A DNA stretch of 64,000 bases from Ruania alkalisoli (GTDB lineage Bacteria; Actinomycetota; Actinomycetes; Actinomycetales; Beutenbergiaceae), in assembly GCF_014960965.1 (NCBI RefSeq), contig NZ_CP063169.1, positions 3,877,581-3,941,580 of the forward strand, in the 5' to 3' direction. Shown here one piece after another: positions 1-8,455 of this stretch; positions within the stretch are counted from its first letter, which is position 1, and every line of letters begins with the position of its first letter. A program made the translations under genes and the position numbers. The notes below the pieces were generated by a model, which was given only the letters and a program-made list of their open reading frames with translations, made no database searches and had not been told where the DNA came from.

Positions 1-1119
1 AGCACCTACATCGAGAAGACTGCGACGCTCCGCGTGTCCATTCGCCACGTCGTAGGAGACGACCGTACCGTCATCCATACCCGCATAGATGACACCGGCA
101 GCATGACCCAAACCCCATGCGAAATTGTGAGGCGACAGTTCAGCAACCTTCTCTACAGAATTCGATACTCTGGAATAGCGGTAGAGGTCGTGACCCGCAA
201 CGTACACATCGTCTTCGACCGCCATGAACTGACTGCGCGTGTTGACCACGGAGGGGCCGAGCGCAACGGTGGAGAAGTCGTCCAGCGAGAGGACCGCCAT
301 CCCTCCGAGTCCACGCAGATACAACTCTCCACCAAGGACCCCCAACCACCCGACTGTCCCCGGGTCGATCTCTGGAGGCAACGGCACCAGCGACACCTCA
401 CGAGTCGTCCGGTTGACCTGGAAGAGCCCGTCCTCACTCGCCACGAACACCAGCGTCTCAGTCGCAGCAACAGCTCGCGCCATGGTGCCGTTCGAACCGA
501 TCAGCCCAAGACTTTCAGTCGCTCCGGTCGTCGGGTCGATCTCGTACAGGCGGGCAGGTCGTCCAGTGGCGTAGAGCATCCCGTCCGGCGCAACAGCGAG
601 GACGATGTTTCGATTCAGACCCGGCCGTGCCAGTGGCTCCGGTTTCGCACCTGGATCCGTCATATCCCAGCGAAAGATGCTGGCCTCACCGGCGGATAGC
701 AAGTTCGGCACCGCATTCCCAGTGAACATGACGCCGTCCCTCTCCACCATCGACTTCACCATCCCGGTGGAGCCCACGTCGACGGCGTCAGTGACGCGCC
801 CCTCACTGGTGTCATATCCAAGCACCTGAAGAGGACTGCGATTCCTAGTGCCGACGTAGAACATTCCGTCATGGGCCATACCACTGAACAGCACCAAACC
901 CTGTACACCAACGCCGAGATCGCGCACCTCCGGCGCCTCGTTTCGCGCCCCCGGACTGCTGGACTCGTCTCGACCCAGGGCTGAGGCACTGGTGCCGACC
1001 ACCCCTGTAGCACCAAGTGTCGCTACGCCACCTCCGACTTGCAGCAACGCTCGGCGGCTCAGCGCGCGCTCGCGCTGGACTCGCGGATCGACCTTCTGTT
1101 GCGAGTTTCGGCGTCCCAT
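1..1119 (-). CDS. Tat-exported beta-propeller-like protein, 3' end cut by window
   Basis: The frame is open from an ATG at 1119 to the left edge (373 codons, no stop). A strong AAGGAGG lies just upstream of the ATG. The N-terminus has a twin-arginine-like SRRALLQVGG followed by a hydrophobic stretch ending ASA, so export, probably by Tat, is likely. The rest shows repeated short beta-strand units of the type DGMFYVGTRN, DGMLYATGRP and DDVYVAGHDLYRYS, as in PQQ/WD-type propellers that read out ligand or substrate. No catalytic motif is recognised. It lies divergent to the ROK regulator, close to the sulfatase/transporter operon, so a role in polysaccharide handling is possible but only inferred. 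Confidence 0.7.
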   Translation of the reverse strand, partial: MGRRNSQQKVDPRVQRERALSRRALLQVGGGVATLGATGVVGTSASALGRDESSSPGARNEAPEVRDLGVGVQGLVLFSGMAHDGMFYVGTRNRSPLQVLGYDTSEGRVTDAVDVGSTGMVKSMVERDGVMFTGNAVPNLLSAGEASIFRWDMTDPGAKPEPLARPGLNRNIVLAVAPDGMLYATGRPARLYEIDPTTGATESLGLIGSNGTMARAVAATETLVFVASEDGLFQVNRTTREVSLVPLPPEIDPGTVGWLGVLGGELYLRGLGGMAVLSLDDFSTVALGPSVVNTRSQFMAVEDDVYVAGHDLYRYSRVSNSVEKVAELSPHNFAWGLGHAAGVIYAGMDDGTVVSYDVANGHAERRSLLDVGA

Positions 1120-1431
1120 ATGCTCCTCCTTGAGCGAGTTTTCTTCGGTCACCATCCAAACTAGTGGGAGATCCGACACCTGTCTAGACGCCATTCCTCG
1201 ACAGGAGGTCGCCCGCAGAGCACTGCTACGCACAATCGAATCCCCCTTGCCACGCTTCCGACTGAGCCAGAACGCGGACAGGCAGCGCTGCGAACGGCTA
1301 ACCCCACCCAACGAGCACATGACCGGATCGAAGGCGCAGAGAGGAACACCTACGAGCTCCGCCGCTACCCACCACACGGGAGGGTCGCCAGCCACGCTGG
1401 GGGGCGCATTCCGCACCGGCACTTGACCCCA

Positions 1432-1453
1432 TATAGTCTAGTGACCAAATAAA
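1432..1453 (+). promoter_or_regulatory. Promoter and putative operator of the ROK gene
   Basis: A good -10 (TATAGT, 1432-1437) lies 31 bp before the GTG start. It is overlapped downstream by CTAGTGACCAAATAAA (1438-1453), which resembles elements at 10319-10334 and 11989-12004. The position over the start site would suit autorepression. The rest of the 1120-1468 gap holds only the leader of the divergent gene; I see no other gene or RNA in it. Confidence 0.45.
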
Positions 1454-1468
1454 GAGGAGGGACGCGAC

Positions 1469-2659
1469 GTGACACGCTCGACTCTCGGTGTCAGTTGGAC
1501 TCAACCGGCGAACAAGGGTTTGATTCGCCAGATCAATGAGGCCCGGGTACTGGACGTGCTCCGGGTCAACGGGCCGACGGCTCGTGCCCGGATCGCCCAG
1601 ATCACCGGCCTGAGTCCCGCCACCGTCACGCAGATCACCGCCCAGTTGATCGAGCATGCCCGGATCCGGGAGGCGGACTCGGTCCGCTCCACCCGGGGCC
1701 GCCCCGCCCAGTTGCTGGAGCTGGACCGCTCGCACGTGCGAGTGATCGGAATCGACATCAGCCGCGAACATCTGGTCGCGGTGGCCATCGACCTCACCGG
1801 CGAGGTCGTGCTGCGGCGGCGAATGACACGCCGCGGGACTGACGCCCACACCGCTGTGGACGACGTCACGACCCTGATCGGAAGGCTTCGCAAGGACGTC
1901 TCCTCCCAGGAGTTGGTCGGGGTGGGGATTGCCGTCTCCGGCACGGTCGATGCCGAGCAGGGATCGGTCGTACACTCCGGACTCCTCGGCTGGGACGACG
2001 TCCCGCTCGCCCCGCTGGTGGCCGAACGCACCGGCCTCCCGGTCAAGGTTGAGCGCTACGTCGACTCACTCGCATCGGCCATCACCCTGTTCGGCGGCGA
2101 TGCCGCCCAACGGATCCTGATCGTCAACGTCGCCCCGAGCATCGGGGTCTCGATCGTGCTCGGCGGCCAGATCCACCGGCAGCGGCAGGGCCGCTCCGGC
2201 CCGATCGCCCACACCAGGATCGATCTAGCGCACGACTCCGGAGCAGCGTGCCACTGTGGCAGGCGTGGCTGCATCGAGACTGTCGCCAGCCAGTGGGGAA
2301 TCGAGCAGCAACTGCGCGCCGACGGCCGCGAGCTTCCTCCGCAGGACTGGGCAAGTAGTGACGACGGCGCCGTGTCGGACACTCTCGCCACCGGAGGGAT
2401 CATCCTCGGCCGCGCCCTGGCCAATATTGCCAAGGCGCTCGACATCGAGCGGGTGGTGGTGGCGGCGCCTGGATCCATGCTGGGAACCTTTGCCGACCAT
2501 GCCGAAGAGGCCTTCGATGCCGAGTTCGACCAGCCGGAGACCGTCGCCCCGTGGACAGTGTCGACCTCCGACGACACCGCCGCTGCACGCGGCGCGGCAT
2601 GCGGGGTGCTCGGGGCGATGTTCTATGTCGACGTCAACGCGACCCAGCCCCGCGACTGA
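1469..2659 (+). CDS. ROK-family transcriptional regulator
   Basis: A 396-aa repressor of the NagC/XylR (ROK) type. An N-terminal winged helix (about residues 25-85, ARIAQITGLSPATVTQI) is followed by a sugar-kinase-like ROK fold. The zinc motif CHCGRRGC is at about 261-268, followed by IE. The start is a GTG at 1469 with AGAGGAGGGA just upstream. ROK repressors bind sugars or sugar phosphates and usually control a neighbouring carbohydrate operon. Here the candidate targets are the sulfatase and ABC-transporter operon at 2684-11890, whose promoters share an AT-rich element with this gene's own promoter. The ligand cannot be read from sequence. Confidence 0.9.
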   Translation: MTRSTLGVSWTQPANKGLIRQINEARVLDVLRVNGPTARARIAQITGLSPATVTQITAQLIEHARIREADSVRSTRGRPAQLLELDRSHVRVIGIDISREHLVAVAIDLTGEVVLRRRMTRRGTDAHTAVDDVTTLIGRLRKDVSSQELVGVGIAVSGTVDAEQGSVVHSGLLGWDDVPLAPLVAERTGLPVKVERYVDSLASAITLFGGDAAQRILIVNVAPSIGVSIVLGGQIHRQRQGRSGPIAHTRIDLAHDSGAACHCGRRGCIETVASQWGIEQQLRADGRELPPQDWASSDDGAVSDTLATGGIILGRALANIAKALDIERVVVAAPGSMLGTFADHAEEAFDAEFDQPETVAPWTVSTSDDTAAARGAACGVLGAMFYVDVNATQPRD

Positions 2660-2683
2660 GGAAGCCGCCGCAGTCTAAGCACC

Positions 2684-3673
2684 TCACCCACTGATCACGA
2701 GCATCTCCTCGGTCACCTCGTGAAGGAGGTCCTCACCGCGCACGAACCGGCCGATCTCGTCCACCAGAATCTGACCGCCACGGCGACGGGACTCCCGGGT
2801 ATTGCCTGCCACGTGCGGGCTGAGGACGACGTTTGGGAGCATTCGCAGCGCGGCATCGACCGAATCCGGTTCGTTGTCGTAGACATCGAGGGCCACCTCG
2901 ATCCTGCCGCTTCGGGCCACTTCCAGTAGCGCCCCGGGTTCGACCACCCGTGACCTGGCCGTGTTGATCAGCACAGCACCCTCCTGCAACTGCGCGAGCT
3001 CAACAGCGCCCAGCATGTGCTCGGTCTCGGCCGTGGCAGGTGCGTGTACCGAGACCACGAGACTCTCCTGCAGCAGCCGGTCCAATTCCGCGCGCCGCAC
3101 CCCGAGCTCGTGGGCCGCCGGCTCCGACAAGTAGGGGTCGTGCACGCTCACCTGCGCCCCCAGCGCCTGCACCCGCGTGATGTAGGCGCGCCCGGTCCGG
3201 GAGGCGCCGATCACTCCGATGCGCGCACCGGCAATCTCTCTGCGCTCCGGCACCTGACGCGCCTCCTGCAAAGCCGCCCCACGGGCGAGCGCTGCGTGGG
3301 TGCGGTGGAGCCGTTGCAGCCCGACCATCGTCAGTGTCAGCGCGGTCTCGGCGACCGACTCGGCCATGGCCGCACCGCCCTGGGTGACGCGCACGCCTCG
3401 CTGCCACGACCGCGCCGTCACCAGGAACTTGACCGAAGCTCCGGTGTGGGCCACCAGGCCCAGGCGAGGTGCGCCGTCGAGAATCTCGGCGGTCAGCGGT
3501 GCGCTGGTCCAGCCGGTCACGAGGACGTCCGCGTCAGCGAGCGCCTGACCGTAGGATCGCGGATCGTCCAGGACGCGCACTCTCCCGTGGGAGCCTAGCT
3601 CGGCGAGCAGGTCGTCAGGGAGGAAGCGAACCCGGTCCGATTCCCGGACGGCCACCACGATCGTGGCGTTCAC
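2684..3673 (-). CDS. D-isomer specific 2-hydroxyacid dehydrogenase family protein
   Basis: A 329-aa NAD(P)-dependent dehydrogenase of the phosphoglycerate/glyoxylate-reductase type. The Rossmann motif IGVIGASRTGRAY is in the middle. The catalytic triad Arg, Glu and His appears as INTARSRVVE, YDNEP and LSPHVAGNT. The start is the GTG at 3673, which overlaps the upstream stop by 4 bp (GTGA); longer upstream readings of this frame run inside the preceding gene. It is the last gene of the transporter operon. With the oxidoreductase before it, it probably oxidises or reduces the carbohydrate-derived acid taken up by the ABC system. The exact substrate is unknown. Confidence 0.87.
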   Translation of the reverse strand: MNATIVVAVRESDRVRFLPDDLLAELGSHGRVRVLDDPRSYGQALADADVLVTGWTSAPLTAEILDGAPRLGLVAHTGASVKFLVTARSWQRGVRVTQGGAAMAESVAETALTLTMVGLQRLHRTHAALARGAALQEARQVPERREIAGARIGVIGASRTGRAYITRVQALGAQVSVHDPYLSEPAAHELGVRRAELDRLLQESLVVSVHAPATAETEHMLGAVELAQLQEGAVLINTARSRVVEPGALLEVARSGRIEVALDVYDNEPDSVDAALRMLPNVVLSPHVAGNTRESRRRGGQILVDEIGRFVRGEDLLHEVTEEMLVISG

Positions 3674-4617
3674 ACCCGCACCTCCGCACCGGTCTGCAGA
3701 CTCTCCGCGGCAGCCGCGAGCAGTCGCACCACCCCGAGCATCTCGGATGTGGCGATCGGCGCGCGGCCCGTGCGGCACATGGTGAGGATCTCGGTGAGAA
3801 GTGGGACGTAGAAGTCGGACCCGCCGGCGGTGATCTGGAACGGCGTGGCGGACTCCCTGTAGTGCAGCGTGCCACCGGTGCGCGGCGTCCAAGTCGGGCT
3901 GCCGCGGACGGTGGCGATGCGGCCGTCCTCCCATTGACAGACCAACACGGTCGCGCCCGGGCCACTACGTGCCGTCACCGAGACGCAGCCCGGCCCCAGG
4001 ACCGCATGTGCCAGGTCCGCCAAGTGCACGCCATACCAGGCCGGTAGCGGCAACGGGGGCTGTGCAGGCATCGGCCCCCACAGATCGGCCCCCACGACGG
4101 CGCCCGGTCCCCTGACCTCGGTGAACGGCCTGGCGTAGCGCTTGGGTGAAGCGCACAGGACCGGCACCCCTGCGGCGTCTGCCTCGGCAAGGACTGGCTC
4201 GACTTCCGGGGCCGAGAGCGCCAGTCGGGTGTCGACGTAGGTCGGCCGGCCCGTGGCCACGGCGGCGGCGAGCAGTTCGACGTGCTGGCGCGGGTCGACG
4301 GCGGTGATCAGAACGGCGTCGACGTGGGCAAGCAGATCTTCCATACTGCCAGCTCGTGGGATCGTGAGGTCGTCGAGGACCTGGGAAGAGACGTCGTCGA
4401 ATCGGTCGCGACTCATGGCGAAGTCCGCCGACGGAGTCCCCGGCCAGGCAGCGACGACGCGGGCACCGGCGAGCGCAGGATGGGGCGGCTGCGCACTCTG
4501 GACGCCACCCGGCTCCCGGTGCGGAGAGTCCTCAGCGGCGGCGTTCAGCAGGCGCGCGAACGCCGGCGCATGGGAGGAGTCGAGGCCGGCGAGGCCCAGG
4601 CGTAGCGGAGTAGTCAT
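3670..4617 (-). CDS. Gfo/Idh/MocA-type oxidoreductase
   Basis: A 315-aa protein with an N-terminal Rossmann half (LRLGLAGLDSSHAPAFARLL) and a C-terminal alpha/beta half typical of glucose-fructose oxidoreductase/inositol dehydrogenase relatives. The usual EKP motif is replaced by SPKRYARP, so the active site may be atypical. It overlaps the ATPase gene upstream (ATGA at 4614-4617) and the dehydrogenase downstream by 4 bp, which indicates strict translational coupling. Family members oxidise or isomerise sugars with bound NAD(P), and some act only as structural partners. The sugar cannot be predicted. Confidence 0.75.
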   Translation of the reverse strand: MTTPLRLGLAGLDSSHAPAFARLLNAAAEDSPHREPGGVQSAQPPHPALAGARVVAAWPGTPSADFAMSRDRFDDVSSQVLDDLTIPRAGSMEDLLAHVDAVLITAVDPRQHVELLAAAVATGRPTYVDTRLALSAPEVEPVLAEADAAGVPVLCASPKRYARPFTEVRGPGAVVGADLWGPMPAQPPLPLPAWYGVHLADLAHAVLGPGCVSVTARSGPGATVLVCQWEDGRIATVRGSPTWTPRTGGTLHYRESATPFQITAGGSDFYVPLLTEILTMCRTGRAPIATSEMLGVVRLLAAAAESLQTGAEVRV

Positions 4618-5510
4618 CGGACGGCCTGCGGATGTTCGGCGGCACCGATCCGGGCCCGGTGGCCAGGTCCGACCTCGGTCATGCGGACGCTGTCATCGTC
4701 TTCCGGGCGCCAGGGGTCCTCAGGCAGCGGGACTGGCTCACCGCGGACAGGGAGTACCGCGGCGAGGAGCTGGCGGGTGTAGGGATGGCGCGGCTGCTCG
4801 AAGAGCGCCTCGGCCGGGCCCTGTTCGACGAGGCGCCCTCGGGACATGACCGCGACCGTATCGGCCAGCTTCTCCACGACTCCGAGGTGGTGGGAGATGA
4901 ACAGCATCGTCAGGCCCAGTTCGTCCTTGAGTCGTTCGAGCAGGGAGAGGATCTGCGCCTGCACCGAGACATCCAGTGCGGAGGTCGGCTCGTCGCAGAC
5001 CAGCAGTTCCGGCTCGAGAGCGAGCGCCCGCGCGATCGCGATGCGCTGCTGCTGCCCACCAGAGAACTGGTGGGGGTAGAGCTCGGCGGAGCGCGGCGGC
5101 AGACCAACAAGTTCGAGCAGCTCCCGCGCCCGCGCCTGCCCGGCGGCAGCATGAGCGACGCGGTGCAGCCGCAGGGGTTCGGCCACGTTGGCCGCAGCAG
5201 TGAAGTGGGGCAGCAGCGATCCGAACGGGTTCTGGAAGATCATCTGGGCACGGCGGCGGAACGAGGCGGCCTGACGGCCCTTGATGGAGGTCATGGGGCG
5301 CCCGTCGAACTCGACCGTGCCCGCCGAGACCGGCTGCAAACCCATGACGAGACGCGCGACGGTGGACTTACCGCTGCCGGACTCGCCGACCAGGCCGACG
5401 GTCTCGCCGCGACGGACCTCAAGGTCCACGTCATCGACAGCGGTGACCGCTCCTCCCCGGCCGCGGAACACCTTGCTCACGCCGTTGAGGCGGACGAGGG
5501 GATCAGACAT
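4614..5510 (-). CDS. Oligopeptide/glycan ABC transporter ATP-binding protein (DppF/OppF type)
   Basis: A 298-aa ABC ATPase. Walker A is GESGSGKST, the signature is [15 protein letters not shown], Walker B is [12 protein letters not shown], and the switch His is in LFISHH. The start at MSDPLVRL (5510) overlaps the upstream ATPase gene by 8 bp; the longer reading frame to 5645 is only the upstream gene read in another frame. The OppF-type C-terminal extension ([14 protein letters not shown]) is present. It works with the second ATPase (5503-6477), two permeases and the family-5 binding protein. Such systems carry peptides, but also oligosaccharides in several bacteria. Confidence 0.9.
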   Translation of the reverse strand: MSDPLVRLNGVSKVFRGRGGAVTAVDDVDLEVRRGETVGLVGESGSGKSTVARLVMGLQPVSAGTVEFDGRPMTSIKGRQAASFRRRAQMIFQNPFGSLLPHFTAAANVAEPLRLHRVAHAAAGQARARELLELVGLPPRSAELYPHQFSGGQQQRIAIARALALEPELLVCDEPTSALDVSVQAQILSLLERLKDELGLTMLFISHHLGVVEKLADTVAVMSRGRLVEQGPAEALFEQPRHPYTRQLLAAVLPVRGEPVPLPEDPWRPEDDDSVRMTEVGPGHRARIGAAEHPQAVR

Positions 5511-6477
5511 GGTCGTGGCTCCTCCAGCAGGCGGCGACTCGGCCCGGGCTGACGCTCTCGAGGCTTTGGGCATGGGTGCACCGATCAGCGTCGGCCAGCG
5601 CGCACCGGGTACGGAACGGGCATCCGCTGGGCCGGTTAGCCACATCGACCGGACTGCCAGGGATCACCGAGAGTTTCCGGTGCCTGTCCCCGACATCGAT
5701 CGTGGATCCGAGCAGGCCCTGGGCGTACGGGTGGGCGGGGCGGTCGATGAACTCGGCCATTGGGCCGCGCTCGACCACCTGGCCCGCGTACATCACCACG
5801 GCGGTGTCGCAGAAGAACCTGGCGACACCGAGGTCATGGGTGATCATGATGATGCCGGTCCCCCGCTCTTTCTGGGCCTTCAGCAGCTCCAGGATCTGGC
5901 GCTGGACGGTCACGTCCACGGCGGTGGTCGGCTCGTCTGCAATCAGCAGATCCGGCTCGATCGCCGTCGCCATCGCGATCATGGCTCGCTGCCGCATCCC
6001 GCCGGAGAGTTGAAAGGGGTACATCCGCAGGCGGCGCTCGGGCTCCGGGATGCCGACCTCACCCAGCGCCCGGATCGCACGCTCGCGCGCCTCGGCCTTG
6101 GTGCACACCCCGTGCCAAACAAGGTGCTCAGTCAGTTGGCGCTCAAGGGTGATGGTGGGGCTCATCGCCTCCATCGCGTTCTGGAACACCATGCCGATCC
6201 GGCGGCCGCGGATCGCGCGCATCGCTCGTTCCGGCATGCCCACGAGATCCTGACCGTCGAAGATCGCGTGCCCGTCGGTGATCGAGGCGGTCTTCGGGAG
6301 CAACGCGAGCAGACTTCGGGCACCAACGCTCTTGCCGGAGCCGGACTCACCGACGACGGCGACCGCTTCTCCGCGCGCGACGCTGTAGCTGAGTCCGTCC
6401 ACGGCGGGGACCATGCCGCGTTCGGTGCGGAACTGCACCTTCAGGTCCTGAACATCGAGCAGCACATCGGCGGTCAT
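5503..6477 (-). CDS. Oligopeptide/glycan ABC transporter ATP-binding protein (DppD/OppD type)
   Basis: A 324-aa ABC ATPase. Walker A is GESGSGKS, the signature is [14 protein letters not shown] and Walker B is [13 protein letters not shown]. The C-terminal oligo-HPY-type region carries the Cys motif [15 protein letters not shown], which binds an iron-sulfur cluster in some DppD homologues. The start is the ATG at 6477, sharing ATGA with the upstream permease stop. It is half of the ATPase heterodimer with the gene at 4614-5510. Confidence 0.9.
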   Translation of the reverse strand: MTADVLLDVQDLKVQFRTERGMVPAVDGLSYSVARGEAVAVVGESGSGKSVGARSLLALLPKTASITDGHAIFDGQDLVGMPERAMRAIRGRRIGMVFQNAMEAMSPTITLERQLTEHLVWHGVCTKAEARERAIRALGEVGIPEPERRLRMYPFQLSGGMRQRAMIAMATAIEPDLLIADEPTTAVDVTVQRQILELLKAQKERGTGIIMITHDLGVARFFCDTAVVMYAGQVVERGPMAEFIDRPAHPYAQGLLGSTIDVGDRHRKLSVIPGSPVDVANRPSGCPFRTRCALADADRCTHAQSLESVSPGRVAACWRSHDHV

Positions 6478-7409
6478 CGGCGCGTTCCCGTCGTGTCGAA
6501 GGCGTCTCGGATCCCGTCCCCGAGCCAGGTGAAGGCGAGCAGCACGACGGCCAGCATCACGGCCGGCCACACCAGCATGTTCGGATAGGAGGTGACGTAG
6601 GAGATGCCGTCCTGGATCATGCCGCCGAGCGAGGGCGTGGGCGGCTGGACTCCGAGGCCGAGGAGGGCGAGGCCGGCCTCGGCGGTGATGGCTGCCGGGA
6701 TCCCGAAGGAGACGGCCACCAACAATGGTCCGACGGCGTTGGGCAGGACGTAGCGGACAGCGATGGTCACGCCCGGCGCACCCATGGCACGGGCGGCTTC
6801 GACGAAGTCGCGCTGCATCAGCGTCATGGTCTGCGCACGCGTCAACCGGGCCATGTTCACCCATGAGGCGATGGCGATCGCGAGGATCACCGCTCCGACG
6901 CTGCGGCCCAGCACAGCCACCATCAGAACGGCGAACAGGTAGGTAGGGAAGGCGAACATCACGTCGGTGATGGCCATCAGGAACTGTTCGGCCCGGCCAC
7001 CGCGATACCCCGCGATCAGGCCGATCACGACCGCCACGATCAAGGCCGCCAGCTCGGCTCCGAAGCCGACGAGAAAAGAGGTGCGCAGGCTGTAGATCAG
7101 GCGCGAGAGCAGGTCCCGGCCGAGGAGATCGGTCCCGAGCAGGTGCCCAGCGGTCCCGGGGCCGGCGAGGGTGTGCTCGTAGTCGGGTTCCTCGAATCCG
7201 TACGGTGCGATCAGCGGCGCAATCACCGCGAGGATGATCAGGGCTACCAGCACCACGAAGCTAGCGAGAGCGAGCTTGTTACGGCGAAAGCGCGTCCAGG
7301 CGCGACGGAACTGGCTCTGGGCCTGAGCTGCTCCCCCGGTCGCCACCGACTCGGAACTCTCGGGCGGGTCGGGGCGTTCTGCCGTGTCAGTGCGGTCCGT
7401 CTGAGTCAT
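6474..7409 (-). CDS. ABC transporter permease, DppC/OppC type
   Basis: A 311-aa inner-membrane permease. A hydrophilic, Glu/Ser/Gln-rich N-terminus precedes the first TM segment ([19 protein letters not shown]). The periplasmic domain contains [15 protein letters not shown], typical of DppC. The cytoplasmic coupling region reads [21 protein letters not shown] (the EAA loop). It pairs with the DppB-type permease just upstream (4-bp ATGA overlap at 7406-7409). Both starts and ends are fixed by overlaps. Confidence 0.9.
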   Translation of the reverse strand: MTQTDRTDTAERPDPPESSESVATGGAAQAQSQFRRAWTRFRRNKLALASFVVLVALIILAVIAPLIAPYGFEEPDYEHTLAGPGTAGHLLGTDLLGRDLLSRLIYSLRTSFLVGFGAELAALIVAVVIGLIAGYRGGRAEQFLMAITDVMFAFPTYLFAVLMVAVLGRSVGAVILAIAIASWVNMARLTRAQTMTLMQRDFVEAARAMGAPGVTIAVRYVLPNAVGPLLVAVSFGIPAAITAEAGLALLGLGVQPPTPSLGGMIQDGISYVTSYPNMLVWPAVMLAVVLLAFTWLGDGIRDAFDTTGTRR

Positions 7410-8350
7410 CGTGCACCTGCCGTCGCGCGGATGCGGGGGTCGAGGAAGCCGTACAAGAGATCCACCACCAGGTTGGTCACCATGAGGATCACGGCGAAGA
7501 AGAGCGTGGTCCCCATGAGCAGGGGCATGTCACGAGAGGCTGCTGCGTCAGTGAAGTACTGCCCGAGCCCGGGAATCCCGAAGATCCACTCGATGAACAC
7601 GGTCCCGGTCATGAGGTTCGCAAGCACCGGTCCCGCGACCGTCACGAGTGGGATGAGGGAGTTGCGCAGGACGTACCGGCGGATCACGAGCCGGCGGGCG
7701 CCGCCCTTGGCGAAGGCGGCAGTCACGTACTCCTCGCGCAATGTCTCCAGGACCGAGGAACGAACGTAGCGGGTCATGACCGCGGCCGGACCGAGCGCCA
7801 GTGCAATCACGGGCATGATCATGTTCTCTGGTCCGCTCCACCCCCGCGAGGGGAGAACGTGCCAGGTGCCGGACAGCAGCAGCATGAGGAAGGTGCCGAC
7901 GAGATAGGGAGGCAGGCTGTGCCAGATGGTCACCGCGAACATCGACCCGTAGTCCCAGGGGGTGTTCTGCCGCAGGGCCGAGAACACGCCCACGGGAATC
8001 GCGATACAGAGGGCGATGATCACCGCCACCACGGCCAGGGTGGCCGAGACCGGAAAGGACGTGGCGATGATGTCCTCGACGTTCTGGCCCGTGTACTTGT
8101 ACGAGGGACCCATGTCCCAGGTGAGGGCGCCTTTCATGAAGCCTAGATACTGCTGCCAGACGGGCACTTCCTCGCCGTAGCGTTGCTGCATTTCGGCCGT
8201 GACGGTCGAGGACTCCTCTGCCGCCAGGTTCGAGATGTCGGCGAAACTTCCCGGCGCCAACTGCAGCAGACTGAAGGCAATGATGGAGACCGCGATCAGC
8301 GAGAGCACTAGCCGGGCTACTCTGCGGACCACGAAGACGGCGAGATTCAT
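7406..8350 (-). CDS. ABC transporter permease, DppB/OppB type
   Basis: A 314-aa permease with the classic DppB layout: an N-terminal TM (VARLVLSLIAVSIIAFSLLQ), a periplasmic loop, the EAA region (TAAFAKGGARRLVIRRYVLRN), and the conserved FIEWIFGIPGLGQ element near the C-terminus. The ATG at 8350 is separated from the binding-protein gene by 105 bp holding a strong hairpin, which may set a lower expression level for the membrane parts than for the binding protein. Confidence 0.9.
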   Translation of the reverse strand: MNLAVFVVRRVARLVLSLIAVSIIAFSLLQLAPGSFADISNLAAEESSTVTAEMQQRYGEEVPVWQQYLGFMKGALTWDMGPSYKYTGQNVEDIIATSFPVSATLAVVAVIIALCIAIPVGVFSALRQNTPWDYGSMFAVTIWHSLPPYLVGTFLMLLLSGTWHVLPSRGWSGPENMIMPVIALALGPAAVMTRYVRSSVLETLREEYVTAAFAKGGARRLVIRRYVLRNSLIPLVTVAGPVLANLMTGTVFIEWIFGIPGLGQYFTDAAASRDMPLLMGTTLFFAVILMVTNLVVDLLYGFLDPRIRATAGAR

Positions 8351-8402
8351 CGTGATGCCTCCAGCTCGGCGTCTCGCAGTTCGGGGATGCGGATGTCAGC
8401 AC

Positions 8403-8438
8403 CTCGTGCCGGCGGGGCTCCTGCTCCGCCGGCACGAG
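8403..8438 (-). promoter_or_regulatory. 13-bp perfect intercistronic hairpin
   Basis: CTCGTGCCGGCGG and its exact complement flank a 10-nt loop between the binding-protein stop and the permease start. There is no T-run, so mRNA protection or partial termination is more likely than full termination. Such hairpins after a binding-protein gene are common in ABC operons and explain its excess over the permeases. Confidence 0.55.
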
Positions 8439-8455
8439 CGTCGAGATCGGACAGG

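Noticed and set aside
1298-1975. Minus-strand ORF opposite the ROK gene
   Set aside because: The plus frame carries the ROK zinc motif, HTH and a ribosome site; the minus frame has none.
3673-3934. Longer N-terminus for the 2-hydroxyacid dehydrogenase
   Set aside because: That part lies wholly inside the upstream gene and the GTG at 3673 gives a normal-length protein with a 4-bp overlap.
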